Below, in pieces: positions 48,041 to 59,499 of a stretch of 64,000 nt of DNA. The stretch covers positions 30,248,001 to 30,312,000 of the forward strand of contig JAFFJZ010000001.1 in NCBI GenBank assembly GCA_018340375.1, read 5' to 3'. Source of the DNA: Gonatopus flavifemur. Taxonomy: Eukaryota; Arthropoda; Insecta; Hymenoptera; Dryinidae. Position 1 is the stretch's first letter. Every line of letters starts with the position of its first letter. Below the pieces are notes generated by a model that ran no database searches, was not told the DNA's origin, and saw nothing but the letters and a program-made list of their open reading frames with translations. Position numbers and translations under genes: made by a program.

Positions 48041-49194
48041 TAGTTGACTCATTTGCACTCTCCAAATCTAAAAGAGGAAGAAATGACACGTTCCGCTCTA
48101 GTAGGTCATAAACGTAAGCTTGTCCGCTTCGAGGTGATTTTCACTCGTTTCGAATGAACCCTCTCACTCTTTTTTTTAGAGTGAAAATTCACTCTAGAAT
48201 TGAACTAATTGTGAATGTTTAACCTCAAACCTCAAAGTATGGCTCTAAAAGAGTTGAAATTCCCCTTGAAAATTTGACAAGCTCATTGCTGGTTTGTTGA
48301 AGAACAAAATCTCAGTTTAAAAATTTCAGAGAGCAGCAGTCTTGAAATTTTTTTCATAAATCAGAATCCCCTCGATTTATAATTTTCACTGAAAATGCCA
48401 AAATTTAAAAACAATCTTGGATGAAATAATTTATTCATTATATAAAAAAAAGAATATTGGGTTTTATACATGCTGATTCGAAAAAAATAGGTCTTTGTTT
48501 TAATATTTAAATTGAATATTCGCATAAGAAGAAAGGGAATCGGGCACAACACCTCCAAATCGCTACTAAGAACTTCAATATAGTGGAGAGCTTGAAGAGA
48601 TTAGAATTTTACGAGTTCGACCTATTTTCATCTGTCAACGATGTAATGTATCTCAATGAATATGCACGTCGACTCGTTATAGGTTCGTTAAACTCCTTAT
48701 TCAAACAAGAAAATATAATATTTCATTTAATATAATATGTTTCTTCAGATTACAGGAATGATATTGCAATCAATCCATGCCATGCTTGTGAAAATGAATG
48801 AACATCAAGAAAACTGATGAATTATCATGCCATACGATACTGATTGAGTTTCATGCATCATTTCTTACGTGTTCAGAGAAGAACATATATTCTCTTGATC
48901 CGTGAATGAAATGATACTTCTCTAATATAGTCGTTCGAATTTTTATGTTTGAAGAAAAAATCCTTTTCGAACCCTTCGCTATTTAATGGAAAATATTGAA
49001 TGTCCAGTACATATGAAAAAGAAAATGATATACACACATGCGAAAATAAATAAGATCAAGTTTACAAATAAAATAGAACACAGATCGAGTATTAAGAAAG
49101 AAATCTGTTTCATCGTCGAACCATCACATGCTACTCCTTCCTTTTCATTGCGATTTAAATTAATGAAAAAGAGAAGAAAATGCAAGAATTTAGA

Positions 49195-49310
49195 AGTGAG
49201 CACAATTGGCGGAGAGTGTGGTATAGCAAAGCATCATCCACAGTACGGTGTAATTAAAGCGCAGAAACAGAGCGTGCCTACAGCCCAATTAAGGTTTCAA
49301 AGAGGCTGAT
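49195..49310. promoter_or_regulatory. GC-richer non-repetitive island, candidate conserved element
   Basis: This stands out from the surrounding AT-rich DNA and contains two TTAATT/TAATTG cores (GTAATTAAAGC and CCAATTAAGG). A 107-codon plus-strand frame (48986-49309) ends here but has no recognisable motif, and an internal donor-like GTGAGC occurs at 49197. Regulatory or exonic status cannot be decided from the sequence. Confidence 0.2.
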
Positions 49311-49573
49311 ATAAGCATTCTTCATTGTCGTTTTGTATAGAATCGTCGATTGAGATACTTATTGACTTTTTAAAATACAAAAGACTTATTCGCACATAAT
49401 ACGCGTTTGATAAGAAGAATTCATACACATATATGTACTAGAGTATTTCTATCGATGCAAGTAGCAATTGAGGATAAAAAAAGAAAATAGGTTGAAAAAA
49501 AGTTTAACATTCAAAGCGAATCAAATTAGTTTTCACTTCTTAAAAGGATAATGATCTCGTTTTGAGGGGTACC

Positions 49574-49678
49574 CACACAGCACCACAGTCCTAGAATAAT
49601 TCTGAAAGAATTCATAAAGAACATAATTGGTTCAATAAGAATGCTTTATGAATTCTTCTGGGACTGTGGTACTGTGTG
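49574..49678. mobile_element. 105-bp MITE, CACACAGCACCACAGTCC ends
   Basis: CACACAGCACCACAGTCC and GGACTGTGGTACTGTGTG face each other; an AGAATTCATAAAG/CTTTATGAATTCT pair lies just inside. Confidence 0.75.
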
Positions 49679-51110
49679 AGTATAGATTACTTTTATATCA
49701 AATTAGAAATGTATTCACGTTTATATTCCTGAAGTTTGAATCGTTTATAGAAACGGAACAAAAGTTCAAATTCACAAAATCTGATGAATTATCGATGTTT
49801 ATCTTCTCGAATTGACTCTTTGCAACTAAAAACATCGTTTAAAAGATTTACTGCGAGAGTTTGGGTGTTTAGCAACTGAGTATTTTGTTATTCGATGACT
49901 AATTAATTTCAATAGAAGATTCAAATTTCAATAATTGGTTCAGAAACTAACTTGCAAAATTTGGAATTCGCTAATAAATCATTCCTTAATTCCAACCTAA
50001 AATTGGTCCAATCAATGTATTTTCATTTGAGTTACTTTTAATGCTAAACTATACTATATAGTATAAACAATGCAAACAAGGAGAAGTGTTTTATTCAAAG
50101 AAAAAGTAATCTTCACAAGATAATTTAGAATAGTCATTTTCTCCCGACACTTATCTTTTAATTTCACACTTCAATAAGTGAATCATTAATGAAGTATCAG
50201 AAACTTTTTCCTTCAAAAACGGGATTCGATGATTTCACGCCATCTTAAAATATTTCAATTTTCTACTTCACGCGAAATATGGTTTTATGATTGTTGTTAG
50301 GATTTCAATATAAAATGAGTGGATTGAAACGAGGTTGTGATATATTGAAACATTATTCGTTGGTAGTATTTAGATGAATTTGAGATAACGTGAATTTTTG
50401 AATTATTAAAGATTACACCAAGAAGAATGATATGCTTGGAAACTTGAGCGTAATAGACATTTCATTGCATCTAATGGAGCTTGATTCGGTTCAAGTAAAT
50501 TTCGTTTGGAATGAATAAACATTTATTCGAGTGGAATAAATTTCTCATTCAATCAAATTGAAATTCTATTAGGTTTGTAAATGAACGAAAATTCACTGGA
50601 TTCAAATAAATTTTCGGAAAGGAAACAAAAATTATCGTCGTGTTCTACAGATTATTTGTGCTTGTGGAATTTGAAAATTAATTGTATTCAAATTTGAATG
50701 AAATACTCTTTTTACTTTCTTCGTCGAATTACGACAAAATACATCCTGGGAAGGAAATTTTTTCTTGACTTTGTGAAAGGTTGAGAAAAAATTCCAACTT
50801 TCATGCCTTAGTAATAATTTATGCGCGCAATACCATATATGCTCCATATGTGTCACTGATGAGTCTCCGTCCACATATATCGGGCATATACTTATGGTCA
50901 TATGATTCTTCCCAGTTTATTTGATACTTCATTGGATAGAATTATAAAAATCGATTAGTCAAGATTCTTTCCAGTTTAAAAACCATGAAGCTAAAACTAG
51001 CAGCCGTGAAGCTAGTGGCGGTTGGTGTAACTCTTGATTAACCCTTGTTGAAGCTTTGTTATTATCAAAAATCGATCAAGTGGCATTCCAGTCAACGTTT
51101 CAGATGCTTA

Positions 51111-51310
51111 AGGGGATACGAGCGGCTGGGCTTTTCTGAATTTTTTCGAGACAAAGTACGTGAAAATGCGTGCATCGATTCGAAATATAATATCTCTCTG
51201 TACAGCATTTCTTGAGATGCTGAAGAAATGCTGTACAGAGAGATATTTTGAATCGATGCACGCATTTTCACGTACTTTGTCTCGAAAGAATTGGACCGCT
51301 CGTATCCCCT
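51111..51310. mobile_element. 200-bp palindromic MITE, AGGGGATACGAGCGG ends
   Basis: Two arms of about 95 bp are nearly identical inverted copies, from AGGGGATACGAGCGGCTG to CCGCTCGTATCCCCT, centred on TCTTGAGATGCTGAAG. It is inserted in the 50984-51983 element, probably at a TA. Confidence 0.8.
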
Positions 51311-51341
51311 AGAAACCTTGATAGACGGTTTGTGTAAAAAG

Positions 51342-51918
51342 CACGATGTAAGAAGAATAGGTGATCCAACTGGCCTCATTTTTTGGTGGTGGGGATGTGA
51401 CAATTTCTTAGAATTTCATTGATAGTTCACCAGATGGCATATGTGCAGCTTGACAAATTTTAACAACAAAAATGGCGTTTTGTTTCCAACACATAACCTG
51501 TTATCAGAGTTGGAAATTAACACTATTATTTATTTATTCATTTGTATTTCTCAAACCCTTAATTCTAACGATGAGTGAGTTATTAATCTTGCATATAACA
51601 AGATGCGGGACAGAAATTTTGATGTTTTTTCGATTTTTTTTCAATTGGGTAATTTGTTATAAATATGCAAAGTTTGAGAGTAGCTGTCATAATTACTGGA
51701 TTGCTTCCTTCATCACGTAAAGATAGAGCATTAGATTGAGGAGTAATCGCGCAGCTGCCATATACTGTTTTGAGGTTATTTGTGTTCCTTGGAGGCTGCC
51801 ATTATTGTTTACATTATTTGTCATGTCAACAGCGCTGCTAGTGGTCAAATTCGTAAATACTAAAAAATGATCACAAATGTCACGCCCCCGTTGGATCACC
51901 TATTCTTCTTACACCGTG
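51342..51918. mobile_element. 577-bp hAT-like element with intact 8-bp duplication
   Basis: Ends CACGATGTAAGAAGAATAGG and, complemented, CACGGTGTAAGAAGAATAGG, continuing TGATCCAAC. A perfect GTAAAAAG duplication flanks it (51334-51341 and 51919-51926). It sits inside the 50984-51983 hAT-like MITE. The interior frame at 51472-51720 is hydrophobic and not transposase-like, so the element is non-autonomous. Confidence 0.85.
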
Positions 51919-53708
51919 GTAAAAAGTTATGACACTCGGTTGCTAGCTCTACGGCTGCCAGTTTCAACTGGTTTCAACTCCATTCAAAAACCGAAGCAAG
52001 GCGCAAGTTCATCGTTTTTAGAGACTTTAATGGTGTTTCGAATATTTACTTTTAGAAACTTCTGCATGGAGTTCAATTATATGTGGCAGAAACAATTGTC
52101 ACTCACGTTTTTGAAAAATGTCATGACAGGGTCTAGGGGGTTAAGCATGTGAAAATTGTCCCCGCATGTGTCGAGTTCAAATTCACACCACAGATAACTG
52201 TGCGTGGAACATACATATTATAGAGGGGGAAAGTTGAATTTGAAAAATTGATTTTCTTAAAAACGGCCGATGCGATTTTGATAGAGAAAATTATACCTTA
52301 TAGTTTCCAATAAGACCGCTCAGAGGAAAAAAGTAGAAGAAATTTGGTTGAGAAATACGGGTGGAAACAAGTATTGTTGATTTTCACAGAATTTTCTTGA
52401 GGTTATATTGTGATGATACACCTAATAATTATTCTTTGAAATATTCTTAATATCATCGCTAAAACTTGGAAATTTCATTTACAAGTGTACTCGGAAAACG
52501 AATGAAATTGCAATAAATCTTCAACAATATCTTAAAACTCAGGAATGATAGCAAAACCGTAGCGTTTGGTTAGGAATTGCATTACGTCCATAAAAAGAAT
52601 GTGTATCTATCATGCAATATTACGTGCTACGGAAGCAGAGACCATACGATTTTATTCTTTAATCATAAAGAGCAGAACAGTTAAAAATCGGCGGTTCAAG
52701 CTGTGTCATACATACTAATTACTCCAAAAGAAATAATTGATACAACAACTTGAAGTTTCACGTTTTCAGTGGAGAATAAATGCAATAAAAACCTGATATG
52801 ATTTCGAATAAGAGAGTTTAGCTCGAGTTTATCAACTTTTTAACGTTATAATCGTTCAACTGAGAAAAACTGCGTTTTCATAATCTTACCATGCACATGC
52901 AGAATCATTTTGATGTTGACTATAATCTAGCATGAAATTCAAATATTCACCAGTTCTATCACTCCTCCAACGATTGGAAATAGATTCATTGAAGTTGATT
53001 CCATTAAATGCAAGCGAAACGAATGACCCGAAGCAACACAAGGATTAAAAATAGTCTAAACAACACGGAGAAAAAACATTCACTGTGACAGCAAGATATG
53101 TTTCCGCTAGGTACTTTTTGCTGGAACAGCAATTTTTCAGCTGTTACAGTCAGAAATTTCGACTTCTTCAGCTAAATTCGTTTGCTATTCTATAGGGTAA
53201 ATCAGGGTAAGATGACACACTTTCCGGTTGATTTCAGCATGGAATAATGAATAAAATCTCATTTCCTCAAGGGAGATTTGAAGATTGTGATTGAATCTTT
53301 ATATTCTTCTCAAGTGAAGGAGTTCAAAGTTAGTTGTAATTTCAGTCCAATAGGGATTAATGTAAGCTGTGTTCTTGTTTGAGTTTGAGAAGGTTTACTT
53401 CAAGTTACCGAGCCCTCTTTTGGCTGCATTTTAAATTCAGCTCACATTCTAACTGAAATCATGTGCTTTTTTCTACCGTGTACCAGGCCTTGCAAGGCCT
53501 CAAGAATAATTGGGGTAATTTCTTTTCTGGAAATCGCAAAACAATAACGTTTAATTATTTTCCCACTCCTTATAAATCACAAATTTCGAAGGAGCGACCT
53601 CAAAAACTCTTACATGAACAATCCTTTCAACATGAACAAAGAAATTCAGGCATTTTCATTAAAATACATCGAATTGTAGTTCCAGCAAGACCCTGTTGAA
53701 AATGACTG

Positions 53709-53939
53709 CACGGAGAAAAAAGTATTGCTGGCATAACAAGCAGGTCTGTTACTATAGCACCTGCAAAAAAAATTAGCCGAAACAGCAAGAAAAATGATTG
53801 ACACAACTATACACTTTTTTGCTGACATAAACAAATTTCTTAACACAATTAACGTCTTAGCTGCTGGAGTGAATATTTTTCCAAGGGCAACAAATTTCTT
53901 TGTAGGCGCTATAGTAGCAAACCATTTTTTCTCCATGTG
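53709..53939. mobile_element. CACGGAGAAAAAAG MITE nested in 53064-54148
   Basis: Ends CACGGAGAAAAAAGTATTGC and CATTTTTTCTCCATGTG. The interior is mirrored through GCTACTATAGC-type motifs. Confidence 0.65.
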
Positions 53940-54077
53940 TCAGATCCACTCAAAAAATAGTTGTCAGGTTTTTTGTGGTTTTTTTCTTTGAAAATTCGGT
54001 CAGAAACTGACTGACAAACTTCCCGTTTGATTTTCAAACCATTTAAACCTGACAATTGTTTTTTGAGTGGATCTGAC
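53939..54077. repeat. Hairpin GTCAGATCCACTC
   Basis: Left arm GTCAGATCCACTCAAAAAAT, right arm TTTTTTGAGTGGATCTGAC, with an inner AACCTGACAA pair. 139 bp, directly adjoining the previous MITE. Confidence 0.7.
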
Positions 54078-55091
54078 AGTCATGTTCAAAAAAGGAGATG
54101 TCCAGCGGAATCAGATTTTGCTGTGACAGTGATTTTTTTCCCTCTGTGTAATATTATTAATCTTAGATAATATCATTCATCGATCAATCAAATAGTGTGT
54201 TTAAAATAAGCGTGCCTTTCTCCATAGCCATATATACATTACGAACGTCAACGTAAATGAACCTTTTTCTCTACATATACACTTGCGCAATAGCGCAAAT
54301 GCTTCCACTAATCATGTTGCTGTGATAAATGATGAGATGATATTGTATACACCACTTTGTTCTTCGTGTATATTTGTACCATGAACTTGAACGAATGACT
54401 ATTTTACTGGAAAAAGAGAAGATTCTTGACGACCTATTTGCATGCAATGTTTGTCCGCTAATACTGGTTTCACAATAGTGTGATCAATTGATGATATTAT
54501 TGAATTCACACAAAAACAAGGCAAGTTACCAATACTGCGATAATAGGTCAAATGAGATATCTTCACGCGTTATGTTTCAAGTTATCTCCTTTCATAATAA
54601 TTTCCTGAAATCTCAAAGAAACGTACTTCTCACCCTCTTTGCACTGAAGAGCCTATATTTCATGAAACTTTGTAGAACTTTGTACAAATTACAATGGCAC
54701 AAAGTACTAATTTCCAACGTTGAACGTGATCGCGATAATAACAGTTTCTCACGTTGATTTTAATAATTCACGTGCGCAGGCTTTTTATGAGTTAGAAGTG
54801 GCACGTAAATGTATCTGGTTTGAAAAGTACAAAAGCGTTTATTACTGAATTGAATGAGAAAAGTCGCTTTGAACCACAAATTTGGACTCTTTTAATCCTG
54901 CAATTTACGTTCTATTTTCTGAAACTGACAGAGTGGGAGTAGCAGACATGGATTCTTATTGTTAAATTATCATAATATAATGAAAATTATTTGACTGATC
55001 AAATTTATAGATCATAATCTACAAGAACATGTATTTAAGAAAAATGCATACGTATGTTGATTTAGTTTCATATATACGTTGTGTTTGTTTA

Positions 55092-55317
55092 CATTGTAAA
55101 AAATGATTGTGGAATTTTCCTCCAAAAAATGGTGACAGCAAAGTTCCTCCATAGATGGGGAATTTTTCACTATAATTTGGTGGACTTTTCATTCATCTGT
55201 AGATGATTCAACATCCAAAAAACAAAATAATTCCTCAAAGTGGTGGAAAAATCCCTCATTTTTTATGAAAAAAACAATTCCCCCACGTTAAGATGATTCC
55301 CCACATTTTTTACAGTG
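55092..55317. mobile_element. MITE, CACTGTAAAAAA family, copy 5
   Basis: Ends CATTGTAAAAAATGATTGTG and CCACATTTTTTACAGTG. The interior carries AAATGGTGACAGCAAAG, also present at 11880-11900. Confidence 0.65.
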
Positions 55318-55474
55318 TACTTGTTGGATTGTTTCAATCTGATTTCATTTGCGTTTATTGGAAGTTTAAGCATTCCCTTCTCTTTAGAAAACTCTTTAAA
55401 AGTTTTCAGTACTCTGAATAAGACTGTCTGAAAGTCTTAATATCCTTAACTATGCCAAGAAAAGCGTTAATAAG

Positions 55475-56020
55475 TCTTGGTAACTTTGTAAAACTCTTGG
55501 AAAGTCTTATTTTCCCTGAAATTTCGGACTTTCCGCAAGAGTTATTAAAAATTAATAAGACTTTTACAGAAAAAAAATATAAGCAAGAAAGATGACTTTA
55601 TAAGAGTTTTGAAGGTTTAAAAAGACTCATAAAGTAATAATAGTTAAATTTGTAAGGAATGCTGAAATAACAAATTCGATTATCATTATATAAAGCGCAA
55701 TATTTTATGTAGAATATTTTTATGGAACAGAGTATAACTTAAAAATAAATTGAAGTTCAAACAAAACATCGGAATTGTTTATGCCGCTTTATAATAATAA
55801 TATTCAAATTTGTTATTTAAGCACTCCTTACAAATTCATCTATTATTACTTTATGAGTCTTTTTAAACCTTCAAAACTCTTATAAAGTCATCTTTCTCGC
55901 TTATATGTTTATTCTGTGAAACTCTGGATTAGTCTTATTAACTCCTAATAACTCTTGCGGAAGGTCTGGAATTTCAGGGAAAATAAGACTTTTCAAGTTT
56001 TACAAAGAATTATTTCCACA
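55475..56020. repeat. 545-bp hairpin with GACTCTTATAAAG-type units
   Basis: Arms of about 200 bp face each other: GGAAAGTCTTATTTTCCCTG pairs with CAGGGAAAATAAGACTTTTC, and GACTTTATAAGAGTTTTGAA pairs with TTCAAAACTCTTATAAAGTC. The loop is about 55690-55790. Confidence 0.75.
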
Positions 56021-57229
56021 AGGGTTTCCTTAGATTTTTGTTAAGCAGATAAAGGAGTATCAGATGAAGACACGTATGAATTAATAAGGTTATTAAATAC
56101 AATTAGGTAAAATATTTGAGCCGTCAAAAGTTTTTCCAGTGGCACAACAGAGAAAATTCAGTCGATACAACAAAAGTCACTTCAAACCCCAAGAAAAATT
56201 GGATTCCCAAGACTAAAACACGCAATTGATTTTGGCTTCGACTATTTTATATGGTCGCTCTAACCTGATTCATGCGGCTTTGTCTTGTTTTTTTTTTCAA
56301 GTCACTACAACCATGAATCCTCGACCATGCGAGTATAGTTTCCGTGACTATGTTACTTTCTTCTCGGTGAATCGCAATTATTTAACAAAACATTGTGAAT
56401 CATGAAATATTCAACACGCACTCAGAAATTGCTTCCCTTGAATCAACAAGATACAAGAAGAGCAACAACGATACATGGCATTGGTTGAAATGTTTTGTAG
56501 TACTGTCCTACTATAAAAAGAAGAAATGTTACCAATTGTTGAGTTCTTTTTCTCTACTACAATTCCGAGGTTCAGTTTTATTCGGAATTTGAATGTATAT
56601 CAATGTGATTTTGAATTACATTCATCTCAAAACAACTACACACACAGAATAGAAGATTGTTCCTAGTCCGTTGATAAACAAGATTTTCTTGATTCAAATA
56701 AAATTTGCTGAGATTAAGAAAAGTAAGGAAACATTTTTATGATTGAAAACTCTGAGTAAGACAAATATTGCGTCTAAAATGAAATAAAAAGGTCGATCAT
56801 TGAAAGCTGTGAGATTTTGTAGAGAATTGATAGAACGTTACATGTCAGATATGAATTAAAATCTAGATGCTGCTATATGGAAAAACGATGATATCCATTC
56901 AATGGGTAAGTGAAAGTATAATAGTTTTCGCTCATTAATGTCATAGGTAACAGTTAAAACATTTCGATTTCGATGACAAGCCTGAGAGAGAAAGAGAGAA
57001 AAGTGTTCATTCATAAGTATCTGATTATATGATTTTATTTTTATGTGCCCATCTCTTCTACCGGAGAGCCGATCGAGTGTAATTATGATTGAAATATGAA
57101 ACAAAACAGTAGCATTGAAGAAGATATGAATAATTCATGAGATATAAATCATTCACATGATTGAAACTATTTCACACAGATGGATCCACGACGTACATGT
57201 AGCACAGTGGCGGAGTTGTCGATTCCCTC

Positions 57230-57375
57230 TTCATATGTATCGAAGAAATATACGTGTAATATACATATGCATGCACCTCGACTCACCGAGATTAACAGAA
57301 CTGATTCTTAAGAGCAGTAATGATGAGCCGTTAGCGGTAATAAGATTGAAGTAATAGCTAACAGTTCTGGAGCGT
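57230..57375. promoter_or_regulatory. Candidate regulatory patch, TAAT-rich and GC-normal
   Basis: Non-repetitive DNA containing GCAGTAATGATGAGCCGTTA, then GCGGTAATAAG and GAAGTAATAGC. A 65-codon ATG-led frame (57157-57354) crosses it, and a microexon-like segment on the minus strand (57403-57434) has a strong pyrimidine-rich acceptor and a GTGAGT donor. None of these is decisive. Confidence 0.22.
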
Positions 57376-57734
57376 GACCAGTGTAGAAGAACTACACTCA
57401 CCCATATAATATCGAATGTAGCGATGTATTTCACTAATACAAAGAAGGAAGAAGGAAGATAGAAAGGTAGGAAGACGCACCCTGGATTTCACGTGAAAGT
57501 TATAAAAGATGAATTTTCTGTAAGCTTATCAACTATGTTCTCCTCAGTTTTTTGAATATTCACAGAATGATGATGGGTCTAAGAGTGTCCTTTTGCTGGA
57601 TTCCATTTTTGTAAATTATTCTCCATGACAAGAGTACCAACATTTTCAGTGAATAAATCCCACTAGAAATGAATTGTTTGTTTAGAAATCGAGTGTGTAA
57701 GAGGAATTTCAGGATTCAATTAATCCTATTTTTA

Positions 57735-58062
57735 GGCGTGTGCGAGTACTCGAAATTTTCGAGTATTCTCGAGTCGAGTCGAGTATTTTTTACTACTCGA
57801 AATTTTCGAGCTACTCGAAAGTCTTCGAGTAATTTGACAATTTTTTTAGAATTATCATAAATCACCATTTGTAAAAAGTAGAATATTCTTAGAAAACATA
57901 AGGGATCGTTATCCACTGAAACATATAAATCAGATTCATATTCACGTATATCATATATTTCTCGAGTACTCGAAAATCTACCAGGTACTCGAAAAATTTT
58001 CAAGTACTCGATAAATTTCGAGTACTCGACTCGACTCGAAAAAATCACTACTCGCACACCTC
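57735..58062. mobile_element. Tc1/mariner-type MITE, GAGGTGTGCGAGTA ends, TCGAG-rich
   Basis: Ends GGCGTGTGCGAGTACTCG and CACTACTCGCACACCTC, flanked by TA. Subterminal zones are packed with CTCGAG/ACTCGA palindromes. It is 328 bp. The minus-strand frame 57716-58057 is produced by that repetition. Confidence 0.8.
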
Positions 58063-59295
58063 TACCTATTTTTAAACATTATATCACAACATTTGATGTT
58101 GAGTAGAGTATGTAATTATGGTGGAGATGAAAGTCATATAATGATTCGAAAAGAAATTAGGACGATGAAATGGTGACATGAACGTGTGATTCTTAAGTTT
58201 TATCTACATGAAAATAGAAATTATATTAACGAAAATGCTGTAAAAGATATTCACAGATGTGTCTTGTGTTACAGAAGTTTGAATCGTTTATTGAAATGAA
58301 TTGATCATTGAAGATAAGCGACCTAAGTATCTAAATTAAGTACTTTATTAATAGAAATTCAACTCAATTTTATGGATTGTGGTATTTGAAAATAATATCC
58401 AGCCTAATGCAATCACTTTTTATATCGATTTCCCAATATTGAATTAGAAATTCGTGTTAATGAACGATCCAAACTTCTACATCAAATATTTACTGAAATT
58501 CAAGGATCCATTCATATAAATAAACAAAGTTTTGCAAGAGATATTTATAACTGTTTCTACACAAAGAAGTATACGATTTGTGGATTATAAGGTGTTCACC
58601 AATTGTGTGTACTATACGTATTAAAACCAGGTAAGAATTTGGATACTCTTCGGCTGTTTACTGACCAGACCCTATTGTATCTCAGAGGCACGCCTACGTA
58701 ACATAATTCAACATGATATTCTAGTACCTCAGACACCTGATGATCGTCCTGATTCCATTCAATATAGCATCCCTGTTGATTCTTGTAATATTAGATTCTT
58801 CCTTGGGAACATCATAAATCCTGGACGGCTGAAGTCTTTGGAATATAGAGGAAATATAACGCTCAATTTGGAGGATCCTTTCTACTGAATATCTTTTTCT
58901 AATCAAAAGTTAGTCAGGTTTGAAACGATCTAAAATAAAACAAATGTTTTTCTTCCCTTCCCGATATTCCTCGACTCTGTATATAATGCAAACCTTCGGC
59001 GTGAGTTACAGCAACATAAACTCTGAATGATCCCCACAAGACTGACTTTTCAGGAAATATTAATTCACGGAGAGTTGACGTGAAATGAAATACCCACTGC
59101 TAGAAATTTCTCTAGCAAATTTCATGCATTTAATTGGAGTTATTTCCACAAAATTATATGAAAATTAATTTCATTCATTTTTTTGGCTCTTACCCTCTCA
59201 AATGTTTCTATTTGATATGAAAAAAATTCTTACCAAAGATGGGCGCTGTAGCTCAACCCTAACAGGTCGCTATTTTAATTTCAATTTCCCATTTA

Positions 59296-59400
59296 AGGGG
59301 AAGTTGGTGGGGCCCACCCTGGCCCCACCCTGGCCCAGTCTTGAGTCCATATTGGCAGGATCGGGTCCATGCTGGGCCCAATGGTACATACAGGCTAGGG
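59296..59400. repeat. GGGCC-rich degenerate repeat, short block
   Basis: CCACCCTGGCCCCACCCTGG and CATGCTGGGCCCAATGG repeat the phrasing of 36690-37215. Confidence 0.55.
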
Positions 59401-59499
59401 ATTATACAGTCGAAAATCAAATTCAAGTATACTAAAAAAAATGAAGTATGAAAAGAAAAATGAAAAAAGTGACTATGTTTACAATAAAATTCATAATTT

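Larger units (their letters stand above)
50984..51983. mobile_element. hAT-like MITE, copy 6, host of two later insertions
   Basis: Ends CATGAAGCTAAAACTAGCAG and, complemented, ATGGAGTTGAAACCAGTTG. The 8-bp duplication TTAAAAAC (50976-50983) / TCAAAAAC (51984-51991) matches at seven of eight positions. Removing the elements at 51111-51310 and 51342-51918 leaves a roughly 220-bp unit collinear with the other copies (GATGCTT...CCTTGATAGA...). Confidence 0.75.
53064..54148. mobile_element. 1.1 kb CACGGAGAAAA element with nested copies
   Basis: Outer ends CACGGAGAAAAAACATTCAC and, complemented, CACAGAGGGAAAAAAATCAC, both continuing into TGTSACAGCAA. It contains a second CACGGAG element (53709-53939), a hairpin (53939-54077) and an AGGCCTTGCAAGGCCT palindrome (53484-53500). 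No gene is present. Confidence 0.65.
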
